From Cryptomeria japonica (Eukaryota; Streptophyta; Pinopsida; Cupressales; Cupressaceae): a DNA stretch of 64,000 nt. The notes beneath the pieces were generated by a model. That model worked only from the letters and a program-made list of their open reading frames with translations, was not told the DNA's origin and made no database searches. The position numbers and the translations under genes are program-made. Positions 1-10,128 of the stretch are shown here, piece after piece (positions within the stretch are counted from its first letter, which is position 1; each line of letters begins with the position of its first letter). The stretch covers positions 602,396,709 through 602,460,708 of the forward strand of contig NC_081413.1 of assembly GCF_030272615.1 (NCBI RefSeq), read 5' to 3'.

Positions 1-1
1 T

Positions 2-1495
2 CAGGTTAATGTAAATAAATGGTATCATTCTTTCAATAATTCTGATAGACAAACCATTGAAGAAAGCATTATTCTTCATTTGGATATTTATAAGAAATTC
101 TTGATAGAAGTAATTGATGATTTACCTAATGATCTCTACATGAGATTGGAAGCAAAAAGGCTATCAGAAATGGAGCTTGACAAGAAACTCAAGGTTGAAG
201 CACTTTTCATTGTACATCTGGTTAAATCTAAGGAAGAGATAGATGAGCTTATATCTGAAGCTAACCAGTCTGTATTAGTCAATGGACACCGGCAGGTAAA
301 CCTAATGGCTGGGAGAGTCAAAGAGATAGCTGATGAGATTGCAGATAGCTGGGACATATTCTTTGTTGAGAAGGAAAAGCAAGAGGAAAGAAACAAACCA
401 AAAATGGACAAGACATTCAAGGTATATCACAAGGATAAGGGAAAAGGTAAAGTTGGTGGTATTCCTACTATAAAGATTACAAAGAATCTTCCACCGCCAC
501 CTATGGATACCCCTCTGGTACACACAACTAATCCACTGGATATGGATGTTGAATGTATAACTCCTAATCATACTAACCTGGAGTCTGAGTAACTTTTCAC
601 AATGAATATAGATACACAAGATATAAACATTGTTGTAGATAAGGAATAGGTAGCTAAGAATATAAAGATCTCTGAGATACCAGCAGATACTAAGAAACAA
701 ACAGAGAAAACTAACACAAAACAACATGAATCAGAGAAACTGGCAGTTGAAGAGGTACTTGTACATACTGAGAAACCATCTAAGGCAGAGGTACATACTC
801 AGACAGATCCACCGGAAGAAAATGTAAGTAAAGACCAACAATTTTTTGGCAATAAGGAACAAATAATAAAGGTAGTTAGTGAATCTAGCACATCCACGAG
901 ACAATTAAGACCAACTAACATCACAGATATTCTTTTGGATTCTATAAAGAGGATAACAGATTGCAATGTCTTAGCATTTAAGGCTATTGATGACACTCTA
1001 CCAATTTTGAAATTGATTGCACCTACATGTAAAATAGATCACATTAATGATTCTATAGGTAAATTGGACACGTTGTCCAAATTTATTGCCGGAAATGTTC
1101 TAACTTTGGAAAAGGTGAATGAGGATATCATTAAGGAGAGAGTTGACAAAGAGAAAAATACATTCTTTGAAAACACAATAAAGAATTGTACCGATCACTT
1201 GGACACACTGTTACTGGTACTTAATTCTACAATTTTGGAGTATAAGGAACTATATAGGGAAACATGGAAACCTCACTATTTGACAAAGGAAATTGATGAG
1301 GAGATCAAAAAGATTCAAAAGGAAATTGATGACATTGTTGATAACATGATAGGTTCATCCAAACTTACATCTATTTTTGAGCAAAAAATGGCTATATATG
1401 AGGAGAAATTAGAGAAATTGGAAAAGGAGAAAGCAAGAATAAGGTTTAAGGCCCGAGAATTAAAGAATAAACTTGATCTGAGTTGGATAGTTTGA
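2..1495 (+). pseudogene. Extra (non-gag-pol) coiled-coil ORF of SIRE-like element, decayed
   Basis: Two open stretches remain, 80-592 (about 170 residues; its reading frame is open upstream to the window edge) and 935-1495 (186 residues), separated by stops. The first is rich in Glu/Lys and has a segment of the type DIYKKFLIEVIDDLPNDL that matches the segment DVYRKALIELSSMIPKSL in the minus-strand element at 10914-11318, which shows common descent. The second ends in a strongly heptad-like Glu/Lys region (EKLEKLEKEKARIRFKAREL). No enzymatic motif is visible. By position (before the 3' LTR) it corresponds to the accessory, sometimes called env-like, ORF of SIRE elements; I see no signal peptide or membrane segment that would support an envelope role. 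Function is unknown. Confidence 0.6.
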
Positions 1496-1738
1496 TCACT
1501 TAGAGAGTTGAGCTAACCAAGGTAACTATCTCTGGAGAGCGATCACCGGAGAAGCAAATGCACTATCTCACCGGTATGATCCAACAGACTAAGGCAACTC
1601 TATCTGACAGCAGCAAGTTCATGCAGAGTTTGAACCTAGTTTTGGCGGACATTTTTTAGATTGTGACCAACTAGTTATAGTCTTTGAGGTAGAAATTTTG
1701 TATTCTTTCATTCTTTTTGACATCTTTTGTCATTGATT

Positions 1739-1881
1739 TCAAAGGGGGAGTGATAAGGAGAAAAATGAATGTACAAAGGAGATCATTTTCTCAGGGGGAG
1801 CACATCTTTTTGGACTTCAGTTTTGGATAGCAGTTTTGGATTTTTCTCATGAGTGTTGCCATCAATGCCAAAGGGGGAGAT
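1739..1881 (+). promoter_or_regulatory. Polypurine tract(s) for plus-strand priming
   Basis: Three tracts of the form AAAGGGGGAG or CAGGGGGAG occur at about 1741, 1793 and 1870. The last directly abuts the 3' LTR and is the expected priming site; the other two look like spare copies. Confidence 0.7.
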
Positions 1882-2685
1882 TCTTGGCTTTCTACAGTCA
1901 TATGAGAATGGTTGATGTTGTCATTGATGGCAACCAACTGGTATTGGGTTACACAAGATCACCGACAACAGGTTTCTCACTAGCACCAGCAGGCACTTAC
2001 ACTAGTATTCAAATATTCACCGGCAACAAAGCATACCGGCACTCAAGCCGACATGGAATGAACTTTTGTTTATTGTATTATAATGTAATTATCTTTTATG
2101 AGCCGACATAATATATTGTAATGACTCATATAAGTATGAGATCTCATAGGTCATTTTATGTAATGTACACATATAGAGATGAGATGTATGGTAGCGAATA
2201 TTGTAATCAAGGAGATTATTGTATAAGGTGATTTAATGACAGCAAGCTTTTTGGTTAAGGTATCTAGTTGAGCTTAAACCGGTACTGAACCAGGCATTGA
2301 AGAAGCTATTTTGAGCAGTACATTGTATTAGATTTTATTATCCTTGTTGTAGTCACTGAGACTCTTCTGAGTAGTGAGCTCTAGGCTGTTGGTCTTCCTG
2401 CATGTCTGTTGTAAGTAGTATTTATTCATTGGCCAGTGAGTAAATATTGTAGGTCACAAATCCCACCGAGGTTTTTCACACTCCAGGTTTCCTCGTTAAA
2501 AATCTTGTGTTATGGTGTGTTTCTATGTTGTCTCTGTTATTTGTGTTTACTGCATTAATTCTTGTTTACCGGTACACTATTTTGGATTGCAAAGTTATTA
2601 ATAAGTTTAAATGTTTCTTAAACCAATTAGAAACTGCCACCCCCCACCCCCCCTCAGTGTCTTTGGGACTATCATTGAATCTAAC
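1882..2685 (+). repeat. 3' LTR of SIRE-like element
   Basis: It begins just after the purine tract (TCTTGGC, where TGTTGGC would be expected) and ends with CTAACA after a C-rich tract followed by TCAGTGT. The beginning and end resemble the inverted LTR at about 14508-15634. About 804 bp. Confidence 0.65.
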
Positions 2686-2696
2686 ACCTTGATCAT

Positions 2697-3118
2697 ATGA
2701 TCAAAAAGTTCTGCAATAAATTTAAATGAATTTAAGATTTATTGTGTTATTGTTCTGAAAATTGTAGATTTTGAAAAGGCAATTGAAGTGCTCAGCATAT
2801 TAAATCTAATTCATAAGGAGGAAGGTATCATTGTTTTTTCATGTAACCAAGGATGAACAACAAAATGGGTAAATTATTTTCATAGCCACCAAGGAAGAGA
2901 TCACAGGATGATCAAAAAGTTCTGCAATAAATTTAAATGAATTTAAGATTTATTGTGTTATTGTTGTGAAAATTGTAGGTTTTGAAAAGGCAATTGAAGT
3001 GCTCAGCATATTAAATCTAATTCGTAAGGAGGAAGGTATCGTTGTTTTTTCATGTAACCAAGGATGAACAACAAAATGGGTAAATTATTTTCATAGCCAC
3101 CAAGGAAGAGATCACAGG
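2697..3118. repeat. Tandem duplication, 2 x 211 bp
   Basis: Two adjacent copies, 2697-2907 and 2908-3118, differ at only a few bases. Each begins ATGATCAAAAAGTTCTGC and ends GAGATCACAGG. No ORF of note crosses them. Confidence 0.95.
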
Positions 3119-5369
3119 TTAACAATCAAAAGAAGTCATTGTGTCTATCAAGATATTGTCATATCCCTGGCTTTTATGCAAATAAAGGAGATTTTAGATC
3201 TGGTAAGAATGTTGGAATGTGGTAATTTCCCTTTCACATGGAAGAAAGATCTATGATAATGCAAGAAATTTATGTTGTAGTTCTTATTTTAGAATATTTG
3301 ATTAAGTAGTTTAGTTTGCAAATAATGCAAAGAACATGCAAAATTAAATCTCTACTTTTAGCTCAGTTAATTAGTCATGCAAACAAGTTAACTCCATCAA
3401 TCATGCAAAGCATTGCATGTTATGATTCTTTCTAGAATTTTCTATATGCTCCTAAATTCCTCTTTAAAAGAGGAGATGTAAATCAATTAATAAGTAATCA
3501 ATAAAAACGGTTTTGTGCAGCAGCACCAAAGTGATTTTTTGTGTTTATTTCTAAACTTATATGTCTGTGTATAATTATGTGTTTATAATTTCTAGGTGTA
3601 TGCATTTAATAAATTATTTCTGAATTCTACTCCATCTACCTCCTTCAAAGAAGTCATCGCTTGTGAAAGCAAGTAGCTTCCCACCATGAGGTTTTCTGAG
3701 AAGGAAGACTCAAGGTTATTAGAGTAGTTTAGATCAAGCGTACTTTGAATGATGATTCAGTAGGAAGATTCCAAGCAAAAGGAAATCAAGGCAGGAGAAG
3801 CCGCCATAGAGGAGATCGCCGCTGCTACCAATCTTCGAAGGGAAGTTATTTAAGTTGAAAGGCAAAGCTAATAAAGTCAAGCTTGTTGTCAATGGAGAAG
3901 CCATCTCTTAAAAAGGTGAAGTCGATCCCCGAGATCGAGTCTAAGAGATGTGGCATAATTTACCAAGTTTGAAGTCATTTGTGAAAAAAATGAAGCCTTC
4001 AGTTTGTGAGAAGTCAAATCAAAGTTTAAAAAAATTTATAATGTTTTATTTTTAATTAACTAAAAGACTTAGAAACCAGCAAATGTCCAAAGAAGAAGAG
4101 AGAAGCCCGCATAAGTTGGAAGACAAAATCAAGCTGCAGGTGTTGTTAAGAAAAGATCTCAAGGTCACAGATATTATTGCTTTTGCATTGAGTCAATTTG
4201 TGGTTGAAATTAAGTACTTAATTTTTCCCACTTTGTATAAGGAGAATTGCAGTTTTTGCATGAGAATGTAAGTTTTTTTCATAAGTTTAAAATAGATCTG
4301 CTTAGTATAAATTTTGCATGAAGCTGTATGATAAATTGAAATTTGTTAACTAAATTTGAAACCCCTATTTATTGAGGCATTCTTAAACCTCAGTTGATCC
4401 TTGAAATTCTGTAATCAATTTAAATGAATACAATATTCATCGTGTTATAACTCTGTATCTTTTTATTTTCTTCAGAAATGAGGAGCAGTTTTATAGTTTT
4501 AAAATGAAACAAATCAAATAAAAAAATCAGTGGCCGCTTGAAGAAAGAAGAAGACGGTTCGGAAAGGGATTAACCATGCAGGCAATAGAAGAGTGCGCAG
4601 AGTAAATGTGGAGTGCGTGGGAATTGTAAAATAAAGTAATAGAATACAGTTTGATAAAATAATACAGTTTGAATGAAAGTGGGCACATACAAGAGAGGCT
4701 ACGTTGAGGGGGAAACTAAATGAGCAAGAGCTGTGCAGAATGAAATGGGTAGAATGAAGATTGTGAGATACCGCTGAGAAGGGAAAAGGCATGGACGATA
4801 AGGAGAGAAAAATGCATGAAGTTGCAGATTTCAGTAAAGTCTTTGTTGCTTTGAATGTGAGAGTTTGTAAATTGGATTGTAACAATCTGTGAGTAGATTG
4901 AGCTTGTATAAAAACTTAGGTTTTGAAGATAAAATAAATTATCTTTCAATTTTGTTTAAAGTTTGATTGCTGCATACATAGACAATGCGAAAAATTCTGT
5001 GTGTTTGATTTACATCAAATACGTCCAAAGATATTCCTTTCCAACACGCTTATTTAACTTTTAGGCACAATTTTCACATCAGTGAGAATGAGTTCTCAGA
5101 CTTAATTAAATCCATTTGGACTTATAATTCATGAAAAGAAAATGAATGGATCTCTTCAGTTCATTTGGAATTAAATCAATTAAAAAAATAAATGGGTACG
5201 TTAAATATGAAGTAAAACTCAACGAGAACAAAAACATAGAATAAATAAGGCAAACGCGTATGTGCTTGAATTAAGAGGAAAACAAAATGGGATCTGTTCA
5301 AATTTCAAGAACATTTCAACATGAACCCAAAAAAATGAGAAAAACAGATTAAACTTCACCTTCTTTCAA
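3119..5369. other. Non-coding stretch, no gene recognised
   Basis: AT-rich sequence with only short chance ORFs. Around 3260-3640 it has an LTR-like look (a region with CTCTTTAAAAGAGGAG followed by AT-rich sequence), and 4400-4460 resembles the start of the 211-bp duplication, so worn LTR sequence is likely, but I cannot define ends. Confidence 0.4.
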
Positions 5370-6306
5370 TAAACACTACTTAGCGTATTACTGATTTTGT
5401 GAAAATTTACAAACCTTATCGACGAGCCCGGTTGCGCTCCCCAGTCTTCGCGCTTGACGCCAAACAAAGAAAAAACAAGATTTACTGCGGAGATGTTGCA
5501 GTTGATAATCAAGATCAGCCCCGGCTGAATTTGAGGGTGTTTTGCTTTCTCCAGATTTGATGTAGAGATTATCCCGCGTCCAACTTATGTTGTGGCTATC
5601 ATTATGTACCTCGTCTCTTCCTCCACAGGCAAGGCTCATGAATCCTGTCAAACCCAATACAAAGATTTGAGAACCTAGATTAAGAATTATTTTCATTTGT
5701 GATTTTGAGCTGTGTGTAATATTTTTCATCATTAATGTTTGGGATTATATTAACATTGATCTAATTTATGATCAGATTATTTCTTTCATTTTGATGATGG
5801 ATCATTGAACACATTGATGATGAAAAATATCATACAATAATTCAAAATAAGAAATGAAAAAAACTAATATTATGAATTGTGAAAATTAGATGACTTGAAA
5901 TCTATATTCTAGTAAATCTTGTTGCAATCACATGATACAGATCAATGGTGGGCTGATTTTAAAAGAGTCGGTAATTCAGTGATAGATTACTCCACCCATA
6001 AATTCAAGGTCTTAGGTTTTTGAGTTTTAATTCGTTAATGAAAACCTCAACATGGTATGAGAGTCAAATCAGATTAAGAGCCACAAACCTTTATAAAAAT
6101 TATTTAGAGAAGAATATTGAAATTAAATCATTACCCAATACAAAATTAGATTGACTCAATGATAAAACACCCCCAACAACAAATGAAAAATCTTAAATTT
6201 TAATCTTAATTAATTTATGAAAATTAATTCCATGCAAATATTATCACTAATAAAGCTTGTTGGGGTTTGAATTTCTTACCTAGTTGAGCATACACACCAC
6301 ATATTT
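5370..6306 (-). pseudogene. Duplicate of receptor-kinase exons 1-2 (malectin part), internally deleted
   Basis: This segment is a diverged copy of the gene region at 46520-45700 plus 40310-40205. Reading on the minus strand, the end of exon 1 (residues CGVYAQL, with donor GTAAG after 6280) is followed by an intron and by exon 2 starting at 5644 after acceptor GACAG. Exon 2 encodes a malectin-like N-terminus (GFMSLACGGRDE, then NISWTRDNLYIKSG). After HLRS about 308 nt present in the main copy are missing, and the sequence jumps to the exon's end with a frame change, reaching the donor at 5415. It keeps the conserved Cys (SLACGG) that the main copy has lost (SLAYGRR). Upstream of 6306 similarity stops within exon 1. 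It is a dead fragment. Confidence 0.8.
5940..6170 (+). repeat. tRNA-like (SINE-type) remnant in duplicated intron 1
   Basis: It contains GTAATTCAGTGATAG, similar to a tRNA A box, about 30 bp upstream of a degraded B-box-like stretch. The same block occurs in the main gene's intron 1 at about 46150-46350, so it predates the duplication. Ends were not resolved. Confidence 0.35.
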
Positions 6307-7175
6307 GGGAGGGGAAGTTGAGTATTAATATTTATCTCAATGAGATCTTTTTAATTTTTATCTTGTTTTCGAAGGACTAGAGGATGACATGCGCATCCAC
6401 AATGGAAGATGAAAATTTCAATAACCCTAATTTATAAGATTTGGAAGCTCAAGAAGAAGTACCTTACTATTGATAGATATTTATGGGTTACATTATCTAG
6501 ATGAAAAATCTTAGCTATGTCTGCAAAAGTCTAAATAATGCTTGACATTAAGGCTATAAGTTTGGTTTCTCCCCCTCTTAGATTCAATGTTCCTAAATGT
6601 ATTAAGAGAAACCACCATCAAGAACATCTAGACAAAACTAGAGAGCTTGTACACCAAACAAAGTCTAACTTGAATAAGCTTATTTTGTGGGAAAAATCAT
6701 GATTTTTGAGGATGAATGATAAATAATCCATGATAGAGAACTTTTGAATTATTTTAATTTGTGGTGATTCAATTAGCTTTTGCAAATATGAATATAGACA
6801 TGAGGAATAATAATGCATCACCTTGTCATGTTGTTTTATCAAACTCATGGGACAACCTTGTCATTTCAATCAATATTAATTTTTTTAACCCAATACTTGA
6901 AGAGGTCATTGGATTCTTATTATCAAAGGAGATGAGGTAAAAGAGTTAAAATCTATCAAGTCTAATTTAACCATTGTAGGTAATTCAACAAGAAAAGGGA
7001 TACTTGAGATCTATATATAAGAAGAGATTCAACTACTCTATCTAAGACATAACATGTTAAGTGTTAAAACTATGACATAGACACAAGAATCACACTACTT
7101 GGAAAGGCCTTAAGACCTTTAAAATAATTTTATTTGTAGAGGTTTTAACAAAAAGAAAATTTTGAATTTCATGCA
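6307..7175. other. Non-coding stretch, no gene recognised
   Basis: AT-rich, no ORF of interest and no clear repeat. The last 30 bp or so may be continuous with the RNase-H-like sequence at 8650-8800 (see the LINE entry at 7176). Confidence 0.4.
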
Positions 7176-8649
7176 GGATAACATTTTAGATAGCAAGGAG
7201 ATGGAGGGTGCGGGAGGAAGAGCAGGGGTACCTAGGGTTGTTGGAGCAGACACAGGGGAGGAAGATGGTGAAGACCCAGATGGAGAGTTGAATGTGGTGG
7301 GTGGTGATTGGCTTTTTCTTGTGGATGCGGCGATTTCTGATGAAGGAGCCTTTGTTGGTGGGTTGGATGGTCGGAGATCTAGTGTCGTTCTTTGGTGCAG
7401 ACAATGACTGTATCCATTTGCTTCAGCGGCTCTTGGGATGAGTTTTGATCTTCAGCCCTACGAAGGTTTGGATGCCGACATGGTTGAGGGAGATGGATCT
7501 CTTGCCCCTCATTTTGAGGAGGGGGGAGATTTGGGACCCAGGTGGTTTTTCATCAGCACGACTCTTCCTAGAGATTGGGAGATTTCCTTTCCCCTTGGTT
7601 TGTCTTTTATCCTAGGGGTGGGGTATTCTTTTTTCTATTGCTTTGTTCCTTCTCATGGTGGCAATGTCCTTTTTGGAACCCTGGCTCAAGGCCATGAGGG
7701 TGGGGATGCACTCTCTATTTCTAGCGCCCTTTTCCCTCTTTTTGTTACTTGATTTGACAGGCCTTTTAAGGTTTCTTTTAGTTCTTTTGGTTCATTTTTT
7801 GCCCTAGAGTTTGTTGGAATATTTGATGATGGGTTGTCTTCTTGGGTCCAGCCATGTTTTTGCTTACAATATCTCTTGGCCTGCCCTCTCTCTACAACTT
7901 GGGTTTTGTTCAGTTAGCCTTATTGATGTGGCCCTTCCTTCTTTGATGGTGGAGATGGATGGTATTAGAGACAAATTCCCTCCTATAGAGGTGGAGTTGG
8001 ATGTTGTGGTGCAGTCTAGGTGTTCCTATCCTATTAAGGTGGACAGATTCTTTATTGTTAGAGGTGCGGCTATCAGATGCTTCGAGGTTGTTGGCTTCAT
8101 CTTGGTGGTTTTGGGAGCCATTTCAAAACCCATTTTGAAGGTTAGGGGATCCTTTCAAAACCCACATATTTTGGTTCATCTTTTAATGCTTTGTTTGTGT
8201 AATCTGGTCTAGCTGGATGCTGATAGTTTTCAAAGGCCTAGTATAGACTATGGTTGTTTTTGGTTAAGGTCTGGGCTAGCTTTTTACTGCTTGGATTTTG
8301 TACTACAGGCTAAGAGAGACGGTAATATCCATGTTGTTTGGTTGAGTATGCCTGTTAGACCCTCGTCATTTAGTTTGAGGTTATAGCCTTGATGATGTGG
8401 CCAATCTGTTTTGTATTGGCTTTATCTTTCTTTTTTGGCTGGCTCTTTCTTCTTGTGGTTGCGCTCGTGTTTGCTAGGCGTTAGTTTGTTCTATTGTGTT
8501 TGGGCTACTAGTTTTCATGGTTTATTATATTTTGTAGTGTTGTGATTATGGTCCCAGATCATGGTAAAATCTAAGGATTTCGAGTCCCTTCAAAACTTGT
8601 TGTAAGGGGTTTTAGGTCGCCTCAAAACCTATTTTTCCTTTAATCAAAA
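7176..8649 (+). mobile_element. Probable LINE 3' fragment (G/T-rich insert)
   Basis: Base composition changes sharply here to G- and T-rich sequence with broken ORFs (7162-7407, 7438-7752, 7811-8212) that match no family I recognise. The 3' end is AT-rich and A-tailed (ATCAAAAACAAAAATAAAA). The nonamer AAAATTTTG occurs just before 7176 and again just after 8649, which would be the target duplication. The flanks read as RNase-H-like sequence interrupted at this point. Interpretation as a truncated LINE is inference. Confidence 0.35.
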
Positions 8650-8800
8650 ACAAAAATAAAATTTTGTTAAAAGGACTCCTCTTGAGGTAGGATGGGTTAA
8701 AATGAGTTTTGATGGGTAGTCCCAAAGGAACCTTGGAGTGGCAGGCTTAGTTCAAGCTATAAGAGATGACTATAGAACTTGGTGATCAGCCAAAGTAGCT
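8650..8800 (+). pseudogene. RNase H domain remnant of a LINE-type polyprotein
   Basis: The plus strand reads GWVKMSFDG, then NLGVAGLVQAIRDDY, which follows the plant LINE RNase H pattern (GWxKxNxDG, NxGxAGxGxxIRD). Stops interrupt it, and nothing recognisable follows. Confidence 0.5.
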
Positions 8801-9880
8801 AAGAATCATCTACAAGAAAAACACCTATCACACAAAAGAGATCAAACAAAGATAACATGCTCTATAACAACCAAAGAATTTTTTATTATGCACAAAACAA
8901 TATTGGAGATACTATTACAATGAATGAATGAATCCTTATAAAGGAAAAATGAGGTTCAAATGCTAATGATAAAATTAGGAGAATTAAAGAAATGCAAAGT
9001 AGGAGCTAAATTAACCTCCACTACATCTATAACTAATGTTAAAATAAGAAACTCTAGATATTAGTAAGCACCTAATTTTAGCTTAAGTGAAAAAGCAATT
9101 AAAGGACCTAATTAATAAATAATTAGATAATTATCCTAAAATTACTCCAACACCCCCCCCCCCCTTAATATTAACTTAGGGATAAGCTAAAGATCTAATG
9201 ATGAATGCAAAATGCATGCATAAATGACTCTCGACAACAAAGGCTTGATTAGGTACTCATGTACAAACCAATGCAAAGCAATGCAACTCACAACAATGAG
9301 GTCTCTCTAAATAGAGAAAAGGAGAAAAATCACATGGGAAAAAACCCTTCTCCAAAAGCAAGATCTATGCAATGAAATAAAAAATAAAAAGGTACTACAT
9401 GTTACTAAGATGAAGGGCTCCAAGTGGGCCCCAAATATCAAAACAATCACATAAGTACAATCAATATCTCCCCATAGGAGAGAAAATAAGAAACAAAGTA
9501 TCCCCCTATAAGAGAGAATCTCTAATGCCAAAAATGAAGGCTTGAGGATGAATTCTAATTAAGATCCAAGAGAGGCAAACCATGTACCTCCCCTTAGGAA
9601 GAAACAAATCAAGTTACCAAGGCTAAAAAAACTCCATGAAAGGAGATGAAAGGAAAAGTCTCGTGATGTGTGCCATAGAAGATTGCTCAATTGTCCAATT
9701 GTCTAAATCATGATATACCAAATCAATTGAAACAAATCCAAACAACTATGAAGATACCTGATGAAAAATTTGTGAAGGCACTAAAGACGGGATCAAAGGA
9801 ATCCTCAAGCTACCATCAAAGAGGAATCATGGTATAGACTCTTAATCTTATTCAATATACTCAAAACTTGCGCTTCAAAA
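8780..9880 (-). mobile_element. LTR and 3' internal end of a minus-strand LTR retrotransposon
   Basis: At 9147-9164 the plus strand reads CCAACA followed by a run of C, i.e. on the minus strand a G-rich purine tract and then TGTTGG, the start of an LTR. The LTR runs left to about 8780, where its end is not defined for lack of a second copy. To the right, 9165-9880 is non-coding internal sequence with repeated short CCCCCTA-type motifs. No coding domain is visible. Confidence 0.45.
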
Positions 9881-10128
9881 TTGCTAGTCGGGACTGACTA
9901 GGGTGCATATGACCATGTTATGCTAGCAAGCTAGCCTTCACATTCTCTTATTTTCTTGGCAATGTCTATAGTAAACTTGGGAAAAATTAGACATGACTTA
10001 TATATATTACCACCTTCATCAAGTGCATTTTGAATACCCTTTAATGCAGTTACCGAACTAACTCTATCATCCTCAATCATCTTCAAAAATTATTTAAATC
10101 TCTTAGAACCTACAATATTCAGCATACT

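Larger units (their letters stand above)
1..2685 (+). mobile_element. SIRE-like Ty1/copia element, 3' end (extra ORF, purine tracts, 3' LTR)
   Basis: This is the right-hand end of a long-LTR copia element that continues off the window to the left. Seen here are an acidic, coiled-coil type ORF in pieces, three G-rich purine tracts, then an LTR that ends in the C-rich motif shared by the other SIRE-like LTRs in this window. The extra ORF is homologous to the one on the minus strand at 9.9-12.9 kb, so both belong to one family. An extra ORF between pol and the 3' LTR is known in the SIRE/Maximus lineage; assignment to that lineage is inference. Confidence 0.7.

Noticed and set aside
302-727. Minus-strand ORF of 141 residues
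   Set aside because: Lies opposite the homologous accessory ORF and has the Cys/Phe/Leu-rich content expected of an antisense shadow.
4514-4949. Overlapping minus-strand ORFs of 123 and 77 residues
   Set aside because: Low-complexity Ser/Phe/Leu-rich readings of AT-rich DNA, no family resemblance, no neighbours.
5388-5732. A 114-residue independent small secreted protein
   Set aside because: It is intron sequence read through into the duplicated malectin exon 2, with a frame change after the deletion point.
7162-8212. Three plus-strand ORFs as host genes
   Set aside because: No recognisable domain, no splice-linked structure, biased G/T composition; more likely transposon debris.
9150-9164. 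C run as an isolated structural element (G-quadruplex-like)
   Set aside because: It is explained as the purine tract next to an LTR on the minus strand.
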